Shown here: positions 17,381-26,284 of the stretch, piece by piece
Layout of the letters: the number at the start of each line of letters is the position of its first letter
How positions within the stretch are numbered: the stretch's first letter is position 1
Source of the DNA: Cesiribacteraceae bacterium YIM B00369
Lineage (GTDB): Bacteria > Bacteroidota > Bacteroidia > Cytophagales > Cyclobacteriaceae
Length of the DNA: 64,000 nucleotides
Direction: 5' to 3'
NCBI GenBank assembly: GCA_017948555.1
Contig: JAFMYY010000026.1
Coordinates: 27,777 to 91,776 of the forward strand
Translations under genes and position numbers: made by a program
Notes under the pieces: model-generated
Seen by the model: only the letters and a program-made list of their open reading frames with translations
What the model was told of the DNA's origin: nothing
The model's database searches: none

Positions 17381-18613
17381 TTAAAATTCAAGTTCAAAGC
17401 CTGCGCTTTTGAGGTTTTGCCAGTAGCGGGGGTAAGATTTATTTACCACCTCCGGCTCTTCAATTATTACCGGCAGCAGGCAGGCAAGGGGAGCAAATGC
17501 CATAGCCATCCGGTGATCGTCATAAGTGTCGATCCGCACAGGGCCTGAAGGTAAACTTTCGGAAGGAATCAATTCCCAGTGTCCTTCGGTTGGCTCGGTT
17601 AATTTGCCTCCTATTTTTGCCAGCTCATTTTGTACCGCTGCAATCCTGTCAGTTTCTTTAATCCGGAGGCTTTCGAGTCCTGTAAAGGAGCCGCTGATGC
17701 CTTTTGCCGCACAGGCTACAGCTACAGTTTGGGCAAGGTCGGGGCAGTGGGTAAAATCAACATTTATATGTTTCGCTGCTTCCTGCTTAAAAAGTTTAAG
17801 CTTTCCGTTTTCCCAGCTATGTCCCACACCTGCCGGAGCCATAATATCCAGGATACGGATATCGCCCTGGAGTGAATCCGGCCTGAGTCCTAAGAGGTTG
17901 ATTTCTGCTTTTTCAGCGAGGGCCACCTGGCTCAGCCAATAGCTGGCTCCTGACCAGTCAGATTCCACATGGTAGCTGTTGGCTTTGTAGGTTTGTCCGG
18001 GTGCAACTTTAATAATATTGTCATTCCACTCAGCCTTCACACCAAAACGCTCCATTAGCTGCAGGGTCATTTCTATATAGGGGCGGCTGCCTGTTTTACC
18101 TGTAAGTTGCAGTTCAAGGCCCTGCGGCAGGGCAGGGGCAGTCATGAGGAGGGCCGATATATACTGGCTGCTCACATCGCCGCGGATGCTCAGCTTATTG
18201 GTTTTTTGCTGAAATGGACCGCTTATTTTATGAGGCGGATAGCCTTCTTCTTTCTGATATTCTATTTTAGCGCCCAGTGTTCGCAGGGCATCCACTAAAA
18301 TACCCACAGGGCGCTGCTGCATTCTTGGTGTTCCGGTCATGACCTTTTGCTGCCCCGTTACTGCAAAATAAGCAGTAAGGAAACGCATGGTGGTGCCGGC
18401 ATCCAGCACATCCATTATTTCCTGGTCCAGCTGGAGCAGGCGCTGCATGGTTTGAGTATCCCTGGCTTCGGATAAATTTTCAAGGGTAGCTTTCTCCGGG
18501 CAAAGAGCAGCAATAATCAAAGCGCGGTTACTTTCGCTTTTTGATGCAGGCAGCTGAATATCAGTAGCTAAAAGGTTTTTATTGGTTCTTATAGAAACAG
18601 CTTGGGCAGTCAT
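17381..18613 (-). CDS. aroA: 3-phosphoshikimate 1-carboxyvinyltransferase (EPSP synthase)
   Basis: The 410-residue cytosolic enzyme joins shikimate 3-phosphate and PEP in the sixth step of chorismate synthesis. LPASKSESNRALIIAALC at residues 21-38 gives the substrate-binding Lys25, Ser26 and Arg30. DVLDAGTTMRFLTAYFA is the PEP loop region, RIDTYDDHRMAMAFAPLA is the C-terminal motif, and SLRIKETDRIAAVQNEL also fits. It is slightly shorter than the common 425-430 residues. aroB and DAHPS-CM lie a little upstream on the same strand, with ytxH between them on the other strand. Confidence 0.96.
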   Translation of the reverse strand: MTAQAVSIRTNKNLLATDIQLPASKSESNRALIIAALCPEKATLENLSEARDTQTMQRLLQLDQEIMDVLDAGTTMRFLTAYFAVTGQQKVMTGTPRMQQRPVGILVDALRTLGAKIEYQKEEGYPPHKISGPFQQKTNKLSIRGDVSSQYISALLMTAPALPQGLELQLTGKTGSRPYIEMTLQLMERFGVKAEWNDNIIKVAPGQTYKANSYHVESDWSGASYWLSQVALAEKAEINLLGLRPDSLQGDIRILDIMAPAGVGHSWENGKLKLFKQEAAKHINVDFTHCPDLAQTVAVACAAKGISGSFTGLESLRIKETDRIAAVQNELAKIGGKLTEPTEGHWELIPSESLPSGPVRIDTYDDHRMAMAFAPLACLLPVIIEEPEVVNKSYPRYWQNLKSAGFELEF

Positions 18614-18792
18614 GGATGTTTTTTAGTTAAAGGTACGCCGGAAAGGTATAATGAGCTTTCTCCGGCATTTTTAGAACTTCTCAAAAATTTTTGCGTAATT
18701 TAAATATTGGGCAAAGCGTAAACAAGTTTGCTCTCTTTTAGTTAAAATAGTTCACGTATTTTTTTGTAACTCTTAATCCTTAATCTTATTTT

Positions 18793-19050
18793 ATGAATAA
18801 CTCAAACAAAACTTTTATTGCCTTTTTAGCCGGAGCAGCAGCCGGAGTTGCGATTGGTATGTTACTTGCTCCGGAAAGCGGCGACATAACACGCGATAAA
18901 CTTTCCCGCCAGGCTGACCTTTTGCTGGGTGACCTGGAAGATCAGTGGGAAGTTGGCTTTCAGAAAATCAAAGAATTAACTGACAGCGCCCTTGCCGAGG
19001 CTGAAAGGCTTAAAGAAGAAGGCGAGCGGGCGGTAAAAGAAAGAGCTTAA
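18793..19050 (+). CDS. YtxH-domain protein
   Basis: The 85-residue protein starts with a glycine/alanine-rich membrane segment (FIAFLAGAAAGVAIGMLLAPESG, residues 9-31) that defines the YtxH family. A charged amphipathic helix follows (EDQWEVGFQKIKELTDSALAEAERL). Members are small, often general-stress-linked membrane proteins without known chemistry. The gene sits alone between aroA and aroB on the opposite strand and is followed by a strong terminator. Confidence 0.85.
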   Translation: MNNSNKTFIAFLAGAAAGVAIGMLLAPESGDITRDKLSRQADLLLGDLEDQWEVGFQKIKELTDSALAEAERLKEEGERAVKERA

Positions 19051-19075
19051 TATTTCAGATATAGAAAATAAGAAT

Positions 19076-19107
19076 AAAAAAGGTTGGCTTACTGCCAGCC
19101 TTTTTTA
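19076..19107. terminator. Bidirectional terminator between ytxH and aroB
   Basis: A stem (AAAAAAGGTTGGC with GCCAGCCTTTTTT, one mismatch) has a 5-nt loop. A-tract and T-tract flank both sides, so it can act in both directions. The aroB stop codon (19089-19091) lies in the loop, so the end of aroB is part of the hairpin. Confidence 0.85.
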
Positions 19108-20144
19108 TTGTACCATTCCAGCGATTCCCGGATATCCTGCCTGCTGATGGGGATATTAATGACCGCTTCGCCGGTTTTTGCCAGTAAAGTACAGTTTATT
19201 ACGCCCTGCTCATTCTTTTTATCCTGAAGCGCGAGATCCATAATGGCAGGAAAGATATCCTGGTTTATTGGTTCTGTGGGCCATACAGAGGCAATGTAAT
19301 GACATATTTCCTTCAATGATTCTGCTGTTAAGCCGGATTTCTGTTGAGCCAGGTAGCTCTCGCAGATCATACCTATCGCAATAGCCTCCCCATGCAGTAG
19401 CTTGTTTTCTGCTTGTTCAAGGAAGAAGCTTTCTATAGCGTGCCCGATAGTATGCCCGAAATTAAGAACCTTCCGAAGGCCTTTTTCCGTAGGGTCAGCG
19501 GTAGTTATGCTGTGCTTGATCTCCACACTGTGTTTAATAATCTCCCTCCAGTTCAAATCCTGCCAGCCTTCTTTGGGTAAGGTTCTCCAATGGGCCAGGT
19601 CCGCAATAAGGGCATGTTTTAATACTTCAGCGTAGCCGGACCGTAACTCACGGAAAGGCAGGGTGCTCAGGAAGCGGGGATCAATCAGTACGGCATCGGC
19701 GTCCTGAAACAACCCTATGTGGTTTTTAAATCCCATAAAGTCTATCCCTAATTTGCCTCCCACGCTGGCATCTACCTGCGAAAGAAGGGTGGTGGGGATG
19801 TTGATGAAGCGGATACCACGTTTGTAGGTAGCGGCACAAAATCCTCCCATGTCGGTTATTACGCCACCTCCAAGGTTAATGAGCAGGCCTTTTCTGTCAA
19901 AGCCGGCATCGGTAAGCTCTTTCCAGATGTGTGTGCAGCTGGCAATATTCTTATTTTCTTCTCCGCTCTGTATCTGTATAAATACAGTTGTTTCCGGAAG
20001 AATTTTCCTTATTTCAGGCAGGCAATGCTGGTTTGTGTTTTCGTCGGTTAAAACTGCAACACGGGAGTAGTTTCCTTTAAGCAGCAAATCCGCCAGTGTT
20101 TTGCTGGCGGATTCCTGAATGTAAATATGTGACGGAAGGCTCAA
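19089..20144 (-). CDS. aroB: 3-dehydroquinate synthase
   Basis: The 351-residue enzyme converts DAHP to 3-dehydroquinate. Visible elements are NLGGGVITDMGGFCAATYKRG (NAD site), PTTLLSQVDASVGGKLGIDF, and the zinc ligands in YAEVLKHALI (Glu), NFGHTIGHAIES (His) and LHGEAIAIGM (His). The start is TTG at 20144 and its last bases overlap the stop of the upstream DAHPS-CM gene (TTGA). No nearby in-frame ATG would keep the N-terminal strand, so translational coupling is likely. Confidence 0.95.
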   Translation of the reverse strand: MSLPSHIYIQESASKTLADLLLKGNYSRVAVLTDENTNQHCLPEIRKILPETTVFIQIQSGEENKNIASCTHIWKELTDAGFDRKGLLINLGGGVITDMGGFCAATYKRGIRFINIPTTLLSQVDASVGGKLGIDFMGFKNHIGLFQDADAVLIDPRFLSTLPFRELRSGYAEVLKHALIADLAHWRTLPKEGWQDLNWREIIKHSVEIKHSITTADPTEKGLRKVLNFGHTIGHAIESFFLEQAENKLLHGEAIAIGMICESYLAQQKSGLTAESLKEICHYIASVWPTEPINQDIFPAIMDLALQDKKNEQGVINCTLLAKTGEAVINIPISRQDIRESLEWYNKKGWQ

Positions 20145-21223
20145 ATCTTCTCTTCTTTTTGCGCGTTAAGAATTTTTGTTTGTTTTTTAATAGAAGCCTG
20201 GTGAAGGAGCTTGAAAAGATCCTTTACAAAAGATTTCTTCAGCGAAAGCTTCTTGCCCCAAACCGGACGCGTTTCAAAAACATCGTTCCAGCGGTCCATA
20301 TCAAGAATAGCAAGATCGTGTTCACGCTTATATTCACCAACTCTTTCCACTAATTCCATTCTGCGGTGGATGGCTTCAAGAATATCACGGTCGGCCTGGT
20401 CAATCTGGTGGCGCATTTCAGACAGCTTATCCATAAACTCCGGATGCAGGGAAGCTACATCGCGTTTACGAAGGTTACCCATAATTTCACCCAGCTGCTG
20501 AGGAGTTACCTGCTGCTTGGCATCACTCCATGCGGATGGAGGGTTCGGGTGTGTTTCGATCATCAGACCATCGTAGTTCAGGTCCAGGGCAATCTGAGAA
20601 AGACTTTCTATGTATTTGCTGTCCCCTGCAATATGGCTTGGATCGCAAAGGAGCGGAAGGTCAGGGAAGTGTTGCTTAAACTCAATCGGAATCTGCCATA
20701 GCGGCTGGTTACGGTAACGGCTGTCGCCATAAGCAGAGAAACCACGGTGTATGGCTCCGAGTTTTTTGATATTACGGCCGGCAAGGCGTTCAATAGCGCC
20801 TATCCATAAAGCAAGATCAGGGTTGATCGGGTTTTTAACCAGAACAGGTTTTTCAGTGCCTTCAAGGGCATCGGCAATTTCCTGAACGGTAAATGGGTTA
20901 ACAGTGGAGCGGGCTCCCAGCCAGAGAACGTCAATGTCATATTTAAGGGCGGCTTCCACGTGCTGAGGGTTGGCAACCTCTACGGCAAAGGCTAAACCTG
21001 TTTCTTCCTTAATGTCTTTAATCCACTGAAGGGCTTCAACGCCTACACCTTCGAAGCTGTTAGGTCTGGTGCGGGGTTTCCATACGCCTGCGCGAACCAA
21101 TTTAATTCCCTTAGCCTGTACAGCAAGTGCGGTTTCTCTTAACTGATCAGGTGTTTCGGCACTGCAAGGTCCTGCAATATACAGGGGATCAGTACCATAT
21201 GCTGATATCCATTTTTTTTCCAT
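20141..21223 (-). CDS. DAHP synthase / chorismate mutase type II fusion
   Basis: From the ATG at 21223 the product has 360 residues. Residues 1-260 are a class I-beta DAHP synthase (LYIAGPCSAETPDQL; RAGVWKPRTRPNSFEGVG; PLLCDPSHIAGD; GLMIETHPNPPSAWSDAKQQ). Residues 268-350 are an AroQ chorismate mutase (MRHQIDQADRDILEAIHRRM; ERVGEYKREHDLAILD). The fusion catalyses the first step of the shikimate pathway and the first step toward Phe and Tyr, and in known relatives the mutase domain gives feedback control. A TTG at 21229 would add only two residues. It is coupled to aroB. Confidence 0.95.
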   Translation of the reverse strand: MEKKWISAYGTDPLYIAGPCSAETPDQLRETALAVQAKGIKLVRAGVWKPRTRPNSFEGVGVEALQWIKDIKEETGLAFAVEVANPQHVEAALKYDIDVLWLGARSTVNPFTVQEIADALEGTEKPVLVKNPINPDLALWIGAIERLAGRNIKKLGAIHRGFSAYGDSRYRNQPLWQIPIEFKQHFPDLPLLCDPSHIAGDSKYIESLSQIALDLNYDGLMIETHPNPPSAWSDAKQQVTPQQLGEIMGNLRKRDVASLHPEFMDKLSEMRHQIDQADRDILEAIHRRMELVERVGEYKREHDLAILDMDRWNDVFETRPVWGKKLSLKKSFVKDLFKLLHQASIKKQTKILNAQKEEKI

Positions 21224-21471
21224 CTGCAAATTTTACTCTTTTCGCCGTAAAAGTAAAGCAAAGTGCCCATAATTACTATGTTATTTCCCGTAGAATATGT
21301 AAGAAGCAGGCCCTTTTTGCAGAAAAAGAAATATGCCGGCAGCTGATTTCGCAACAGAAAAACTGAAAATAGCTGTTTTGAGACATTCCGGCAGTGCATT
21401 TACCTGCTTTTCAGGAGCAGGGAAAAAACTAATAACTGGTGAGGTCGTATATTAAACCGACCCTTTTGCAT

Positions 21472-22674
21472 ATGGAAACAGTAACTCAAGTGAATGAAAC
21501 CAATCTGTCTTTTGATGATACCGCTGTGGCATTTGCCGGCCAGCCTGATGAGATGCTGCGCAGGAAATATCTGATCTTTGCTGCTATGAATAACCCGCTG
21601 CTGACCTCTGCAGGTTCTTCTGTCCTGAAAAAATCGTTTGACTGGGGGCTCCCTGTAAAGGGTATAGTTAAGGAAACCATTTTTGAGCAATTCTGTGGTG
21701 GTGAAACTATTGAAGAAAGTGAAAAAACGATTAATGAACTGGCAGTTCTTAATGTGGGTACCATTCTGGATTATTCTGTAGAGGGAGAAAAAACTGAGGA
21801 AGTTTTTGAAGCTACCGCGCGGGAAGTGCTGCGTACGGTGGAAAAAGCAAAAAACACTCCCTCCATTCCTTTTTGTGTGCTCAAGCTTACCGGCATTGCC
21901 CGTTTCAGTTTGCTGGAAAAATTACAACAGGAGGGCAATCTCACGGAAGGGGACAGGCAAAGCCTTGAACAGGTGCGGAGCAGGCTTGACATGATATGCA
22001 GGTCCTGCAAAGAGGCAGGGGTACGTATTTTTATAGATGGAGAAGAAACATGGGTGCAGAATGCTATAGACCAGCTGGTTTATGAAATGATTAAAAAATA
22101 CAACAGTGAAAGTGCTGTAGTATATAATACCTTCCAGATGTACAGAAAAGATGGCATGCAGCAGCTTAGGAAAGCGATGCATTTTGCTGCCACGCATCAG
22201 GTTTGGCTCGGTGCAAAACTGGTTCGTGGTGCCTATATGGAAAAGGAGCGGGAGAGAGCCGCGGAAATGGAATATCCTGATCCCATAAATCCTTCCAAAG
22301 AAGTTACAGACGATCTATACAATCAGGGCCTTAAATTCTGTCTCGACAATAAGCAGCGCATAGCCCTCTGCTCAGGTTCCCATAATGACTACAGCAATTA
22401 CTACCTCACCTTATTGATAGAAAAACATGGGCTGAAGCGAAATGACCCGCGGGTATGGTTTGCCCAGCTATACGGAATGAGTGATAACCTCTCTTTCGCT
22501 CTCGCCGCACATGGTTATAATGTAGCTAAATATGTTCCATATGGTCCGGTAAAGCATGTATTGCCTTACCTCATCCGCCGGGCAAAGGAAAACACTTCAA
22601 TCATGGGGCAGACCAGCCGCGAGCTGCAGCTCATAAAGCGGGAAATGAAGAGGAGGGGTATCAGGCTTCTTTGA
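21472..22674 (+). CDS. Proline dehydrogenase
   Basis: From the ATG at 21472 the protein has 400 residues; a GTG at 21439 would add 11. It oxidises proline to pyrroline-5-carboxylate using FAD. Typical elements are the barrel strands ending in GVRIFIDGEETWVQNAID and YNTFQMYRKDG, the flavin/substrate region LGAKLVRGAYMEKERERA, and the C-terminal YVPYGPVKHVLPYLIRRAKEN with its substrate-binding arginines. No P5C dehydrogenase domain is fused and none is nearby. The gene is monocistronic. Confidence 0.93.
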   Translation: METVTQVNETNLSFDDTAVAFAGQPDEMLRRKYLIFAAMNNPLLTSAGSSVLKKSFDWGLPVKGIVKETIFEQFCGGETIEESEKTINELAVLNVGTILDYSVEGEKTEEVFEATAREVLRTVEKAKNTPSIPFCVLKLTGIARFSLLEKLQQEGNLTEGDRQSLEQVRSRLDMICRSCKEAGVRIFIDGEETWVQNAIDQLVYEMIKKYNSESAVVYNTFQMYRKDGMQQLRKAMHFAATHQVWLGAKLVRGAYMEKERERAAEMEYPDPINPSKEVTDDLYNQGLKFCLDNKQRIALCSGSHNDYSNYYLTLLIEKHGLKRNDPRVWFAQLYGMSDNLSFALAAHGYNVAKYVPYGPVKHVLPYLIRRAKENTSIMGQTSRELQLIKREMKRRGIRLL

Positions 22675-22872
22675 TTCCGGACAGGCAGAAACAGAGAAAT
22701 AAAGAATGATAGAATGATAGAATCTTATCCTGTCAGAAATGGTGCTGTTGTTTTGGGCTGATGTTATCGCAGGACCTGCTCTGTTTTTTTGGATTTCAAT
22801 CATCAGATACAATTTCCATTTCCTCATTTTCAAAATATCCCGCTTCCTCATTAAAAAGCCATGTTAAATTAC

Positions 22873-22880
22873 TAAATTTG
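22873..22880 (+). promoter_or_regulatory. lysS: Possible Bacteroidota -7 box for lysS
   Basis: TAAATTTG matches TAnnTTTG and lies 58 bp before the lysS start codon. No convincing TTG -33 element is seen at the right spacing. Confidence 0.4.
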
Positions 22881-22938
22881 CCGCCGACTAAAAGACAAAA
22901 GGCAGATAGCTGCTTTTAAACTATAAATAGACTGTCGT

Positions 22939-24672
22939 ATGCAGCATTTAAGCGAACAGGAAATCCGGCGCCGCGAAGAACTGGAAGAATTGCGCAAACT
23001 GGGTATCAACCCTTATCCTTCAGAAACCTTTGAGGTAAATGTTACTGCTAAGGATATCCATAAAAATTACGAAAAGCAGAAAACCGACTATAAAGATATT
23101 TCAATAGCGGGCCGTATCATGAGCAAACGCATCATGGGTTCCGCTTCTTTTGCTGAATTGCAGGATTCCACAGACCGCATACAGCTTTATTTCCGGCGCG
23201 ATGATATCTGCCAGGGGGAAGACAAGACGCTTTATAATACTGTATTTAAAAAATTACTGGATATAGGCGATTTTATTGGTGTGAGAGGGTATGTATTTAC
23301 TACTCAAACCGGCGAAATTTCTGTTCATGTAACAGAACTGAAAATCCTTACCAAATCGTTGCGACCTTTGCCAATTGTAAAAGAGCGTGAAGATGAGCAG
23401 GGGAATGTGGTACGTTACGATGCCTTTGACGATCCTGAGCAGCGCTATCGCCAGCGTTATGTGGATATGGTGGTAAACCCTCATGTACGGGAAACGTTCC
23501 GCAAGAGAAGCCAGCTGGTGCATTCCATGCGTTCTTACCTGAACGACCGCGGCTACCTGGAGGTGGAAACGCCTATCCTGCAGCCTCTTTACGGTGGTGC
23601 TGCTGCGCGTCCTTTCAAAACACACCACAATACGCTGGACATGACCCTGTACCTGCGTATTGCCAATGAACTGTACCTGAAGCGCCTTATTGTAGGTGGC
23701 TATGATGGCGTATATGAGTTTGCCAAGGATTTCAGGAATGAAGGTATGAGCCGTTTCCATAACCCTGAATTTACGCAGGTTGAGCTGTATGTAGCCTATA
23801 AGGACTACAACTGGATGATGGACCTTGTGGAGGAGATGGTGGAGAAAGTAGCCATGGATCTGCACGGCACTACCGAAGTGCAGGTAGGGCAGCACAAGAT
23901 TAATTTCCAGCGCCCCTGGAAGCGCTTTACCATGTTTGAGGCTATCGACCACTTTACAGGAATTGATATTTCAGAAATGGATGAAGCGCAGCTGCGTGAA
24001 ACCTGCAAAAAGCTGGATGTTCCTGTGGATGATACAATGGGTAAAGGTAAGCTGATAGATGAGATCTTTGGTGAAAAGTGCGAGGCAAATCTTATCCAGC
24101 CAACCTTTATTACTGACTATCCCGTGGAAATGTCGCCGCTGGCGAAGCGCCACCGTACCAAAGAAGGTTTGGTGGAACGTTTTGAAGCTATTTGTAACGG
24201 AAAGGAAATCTGTAATGCATTCTCGGAACTGAACGATCCTATAGATCAGCGCAGGCGTTTTGAAGAGCAGATTGAGCTGGGCAAGCGCGGCGATGAAGAA
24301 GCGATGATGCTGGATGAGGATTTCCTTCGTGCAATTGAATATGGAATGCCACCAACTGCAGGGCTTGGAATTGGTATTGATCGCCTGAGCATGATCATGA
24401 CCAACTCTAATTCTATTCAGGATGTGTTGTTCTTCCCGCAGATGCGACCGGAGAAAAAAATAAAATTTGCCACTGACCAGGAATTTAAAGATCAGGGAGT
24501 TCGCGAAGAGCTGATTCCGATTTTGCGGGAACTGAAAGTACTTACTATGGAGCAGTTAAAAAACAGCACTCCCACTAAGCTTTTTAATGATATTTGTGGA
24601 ACACGCAAAAAAATGAAGCTTAAAGATGTGAAAAACCCTACCCTTGAAGAGGTGGAAGGATGGATTCACTAA
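22939..24672 (+). CDS. lysS: Lysyl-tRNA synthetase, class II
   Basis: The 577-residue enzyme charges tRNA-Lys. It has an N-terminal OB-fold anticodon-binding domain (about residues 55-145, [20 protein letters not shown]) and a class II core. Motif 2 is [22 protein letters not shown], in two parts, and motif 3 is [15 protein letters not shown]-terminal extension of about 75 residues after motif 3 ([19 protein letters not shown] onward, with a helix-hairpin-like region) goes beyond the E. coli length of 505. I believe such tails occur in Bacteroidota LysRS. The 160-bp repeat follows directly, and its hairpin probably serves as the terminator. Confidence 0.96.
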   Translation: MQHLSEQEIRRREELEELRKLGINPYPSETFEVNVTAKDIHKNYEKQKTDYKDISIAGRIMSKRIMGSASFAELQDSTDRIQLYFRRDDICQGEDKTLYNTVFKKLLDIGDFIGVRGYVFTTQTGEISVHVTELKILTKSLRPLPIVKEREDEQGNVVRYDAFDDPEQRYRQRYVDMVVNPHVRETFRKRSQLVHSMRSYLNDRGYLEVETPILQPLYGGAAARPFKTHHNTLDMTLYLRIANELYLKRLIVGGYDGVYEFAKDFRNEGMSRFHNPEFTQVELYVAYKDYNWMMDLVEEMVEKVAMDLHGTTEVQVGQHKINFQRPWKRFTMFEAIDHFTGIDISEMDEAQLRETCKKLDVPVDDTMGKGKLIDEIFGEKCEANLIQPTFITDYPVEMSPLAKRHRTKEGLVERFEAICNGKEICNAFSELNDPIDQRRRFEEQIELGKRGDEEAMMLDEDFLRAIEYGMPPTAGLGIGIDRLSMIMTNSNSIQDVLFFPQMRPEKKIKFATDQEFKDQGVREELIPILRELKVLTMEQLKNSTPTKLFNDICGTRKKMKLKDVKNPTLEEVEGWIH

Positions 24673-24720
24673 GCCAATAAGCTAAATAATTAATTAGCTT
24701 AAGGTTTTCTTATACAAACA

Positions 24721-24881
24721 AGAGGCTGTCTCAAAAGGGACAGCCTCTTTTTGTAAGCAATATATCTTTCTGAATTATATTTATTTACTTCCCACTACTT
24801 CTAATGAAAAGGGGAAGAATGGCTGGGTTTGAAATTATATTTGGCACTAAAATTCAATGTTGAACTTTTGAGACAACCTCT
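24721..24881 (+). repeat. MITE-like 161-bp element, copy 1
   Basis: The element has 17-bp terminal inverted repeats (AGAGGCTGTCTCAAAAG at 24721-24737; CTTTTGAGACAACCTCT at 24865-24881, one mismatch). Its left end also folds into a hairpin (GAGGCTGTC with GACAGCCTC, then T-rich) that can terminate lysS. It encodes nothing. A second copy in reverse orientation lies at 25699-25858, with the same ends, nearly the same length and a similar right inner part. A nonautonomous transposon derivative is the best explanation. The element itself is seen; its mobility is inferred. Confidence 0.65.
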
Positions 24882-24902
24882 TTTTTTACTTGTAAAAAAG
24901 GA

Positions 24903-25511
24903 TTAGCTTCTGCTGTGCTTTAGCAGCCACTCATAAATTGCGGAATTGTTGTAGGTTTCAGTCCAGGAGTCGTGGTAAAGGTTGGGGTAGAGGGTTAGTT
25001 CCGCTTTTCCACCGGCTTCCTTAATGGCTTCAGTCATTGCCAGTGTTTCTTCCACAGGAACAATATCGTCCTTTTCTCCGTGGAAAGCCCATACAGGCAT
25101 TTTTGTTAACTTTTTGGCGGTGGAAGGATCTCCTCCGCCGCAAACCGGAATAATTGCTGCAAACTTTTCGGGGTTTGCAGCTGCCCAGTGCCAGGTGCCA
25201 TAGCCTCCCATGCTTATGCCGCTGAGGTAAACCCGGCTAAGGTCGGCATTCACTTCAGAAAGCACTTCATTGAGCCAGTTATTCAGGGAGTGAACCTCCC
25301 AATAGGAGCGGGCCGGGCATTGGGGTGATGCAACCACGAAAGGGAAATCATCTTTGCCTTTCAGGTACGCGGGAAGCCCCTGCCGTTGCAGTAAGCTCAG
25401 GTCATTGCCACGCTCTCCCGCGCCATGGAGGAACAGGATGAGGGGCCACTTCTTATTTTCTTCAGGATTATAAACGGATGGGGAATATATTTTATATCGG
25501 TAAGTCTTCAT
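24903..25511 (-). CDS. Alpha/beta-hydrolase esterase (PHB-depolymerase/dienelactone type)
   Basis: From the ATG at 25511 the protein has 202 residues; a TTG two codons earlier is possible. It is a compact one-domain hydrolase without signal peptide. The oxyanion region is PLILFLHGAGERGNDLS, the nucleophile elbow is SGISMGGYGTWHW, the acid is Asp in HGEKDDIVP and the base is His in LYPNLYHDSWTE. This matches the esterase family with polyhydroxybutyrate depolymerase-like or phospholipase-like members. The substrate is unknown. The gene is flanked by the two inverted copies of the 160-bp element. Confidence 0.88.
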   Translation of the reverse strand: MKTYRYKIYSPSVYNPEENKKWPLILFLHGAGERGNDLSLLQRQGLPAYLKGKDDFPFVVASPQCPARSYWEVHSLNNWLNEVLSEVNADLSRVYLSGISMGGYGTWHWAAANPEKFAAIIPVCGGGDPSTAKKLTKMPVWAFHGEKDDIVPVEETLAMTEAIKEAGGKAELTLYPNLYHDSWTETYNNSAIYEWLLKHSRS

Positions 25512-25912
25512 GTTCAATCTTTATCAGGTTTGATTGAATATACGAAAGGTGTACAGGATGGGTGCAGGAATATGCCAGTGATTAAACCGGTGGTGAAAAT
25601 CAGGGCTTTTTGTGCAGGAAAAATTCCTGCTGAAGGCCGGAGCCGGTAAAGTTTCAGTAGGGGAGTGTTGCTCTTTCCTTCGTCAGCTTATAAATAAAAG
25701 AGGCTGCCTCAGAAGCCCGGCATTGAATTTCAGGACCAACTTAAATTCTGACTTCTGTGTTGATAATATCTGTCATCAAAATGAAAGGTTGATACAGCCC
25801 CAACGAAAAGAAATTGTTTGGCAAATAAAAAGAGGCTATCCCTTTTGAGAAAGCCTCTTTTCTGTAATATTAGGGAGTGACTTTTTTTCAGAACACTTAT
25901 AGAGTAAAGGTT
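25512..25912. other. 401-bp intergenic region around repeat copy 2
   Basis: Apart from the element at 25699-25858, no gene is seen. The 187 bp between the esterase start and the repeat has short open frames without credible composition. Confidence 0.5.
25699..25858 (-). repeat. MITE-like 160-bp element, copy 2 (inverted)
   Basis: Read on the minus strand, this element starts AGAGGCTTTCTCAAAAGGGA and has the same hairpin as copy 1, followed by a T-run. It ends with a block close to copy 1 (AAATTCAATG shared, then a CTTCTGAGGCAGCCTCT end). The middle part is diverged. The two copies differ by one base in length, which argues for a defined element. The hairpin here lies toward the small membrane protein gene at 25913 and may terminate the transcript that crosses it. 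Confidence 0.6.
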
Positions 25913-26119
25913 TTAATCATTCTTTCCTTTCTTTAAAGTGTCTATCAGCTCATTGATCAGAACCTTTTGATCTTTCTGGAAATGGTTCCTGTTCTGCTGA
26001 ATGGCAAGATTTGCGTTGATCCAACGGGCAGCTATCAAAATGCCAATGATCAGCAGAGCTAATACAAACAAGGGCCCGAGCATTGTAGCCAGGCCTAAAA
26101 CTTTCAATAAAGCTTCCAT
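25913..26119 (-). CDS. Small membrane protein, unknown function
   Basis: The 68-residue peptide has an N-terminal hydrophobic segment (LATMLGPLFVLALLIIGILIA, residues 10-30), followed by an amphipathic, charged tail rich in Gln, Asn and Lys. I do not recognise a family. The ATG start is well placed. The gene lies alone upstream of repeat copy 2, and the composition looks like real coding sequence. Confidence 0.6.
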   Translation of the reverse strand: MEALLKVLGLATMLGPLFVLALLIIGILIAARWINANLAIQQNRNHFQKDQKVLINELIDTLKKGKND

Positions 26120-26284
26120 TTGGGTGTAGTATATTTCGTTTAGTAGTATTTCAAGGCAATATTACAAGATAAAATATGACTTACCAAATAACATTAAAAA
26201 AGAATTTTTTTCTTTATCAGGCTGATTTCCTAAAAGATAACGGGCCCCGCCTTTCTTGTTACTTTAACCGGTAATTACCTGATA

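Noticed and set aside
23254..23952. 232-codon minus-strand frame inside lysS
   Set aside because: It is antisense to the catalytic core of LysRS, which has complete motifs 2 and 3, and shows no domain of its own.
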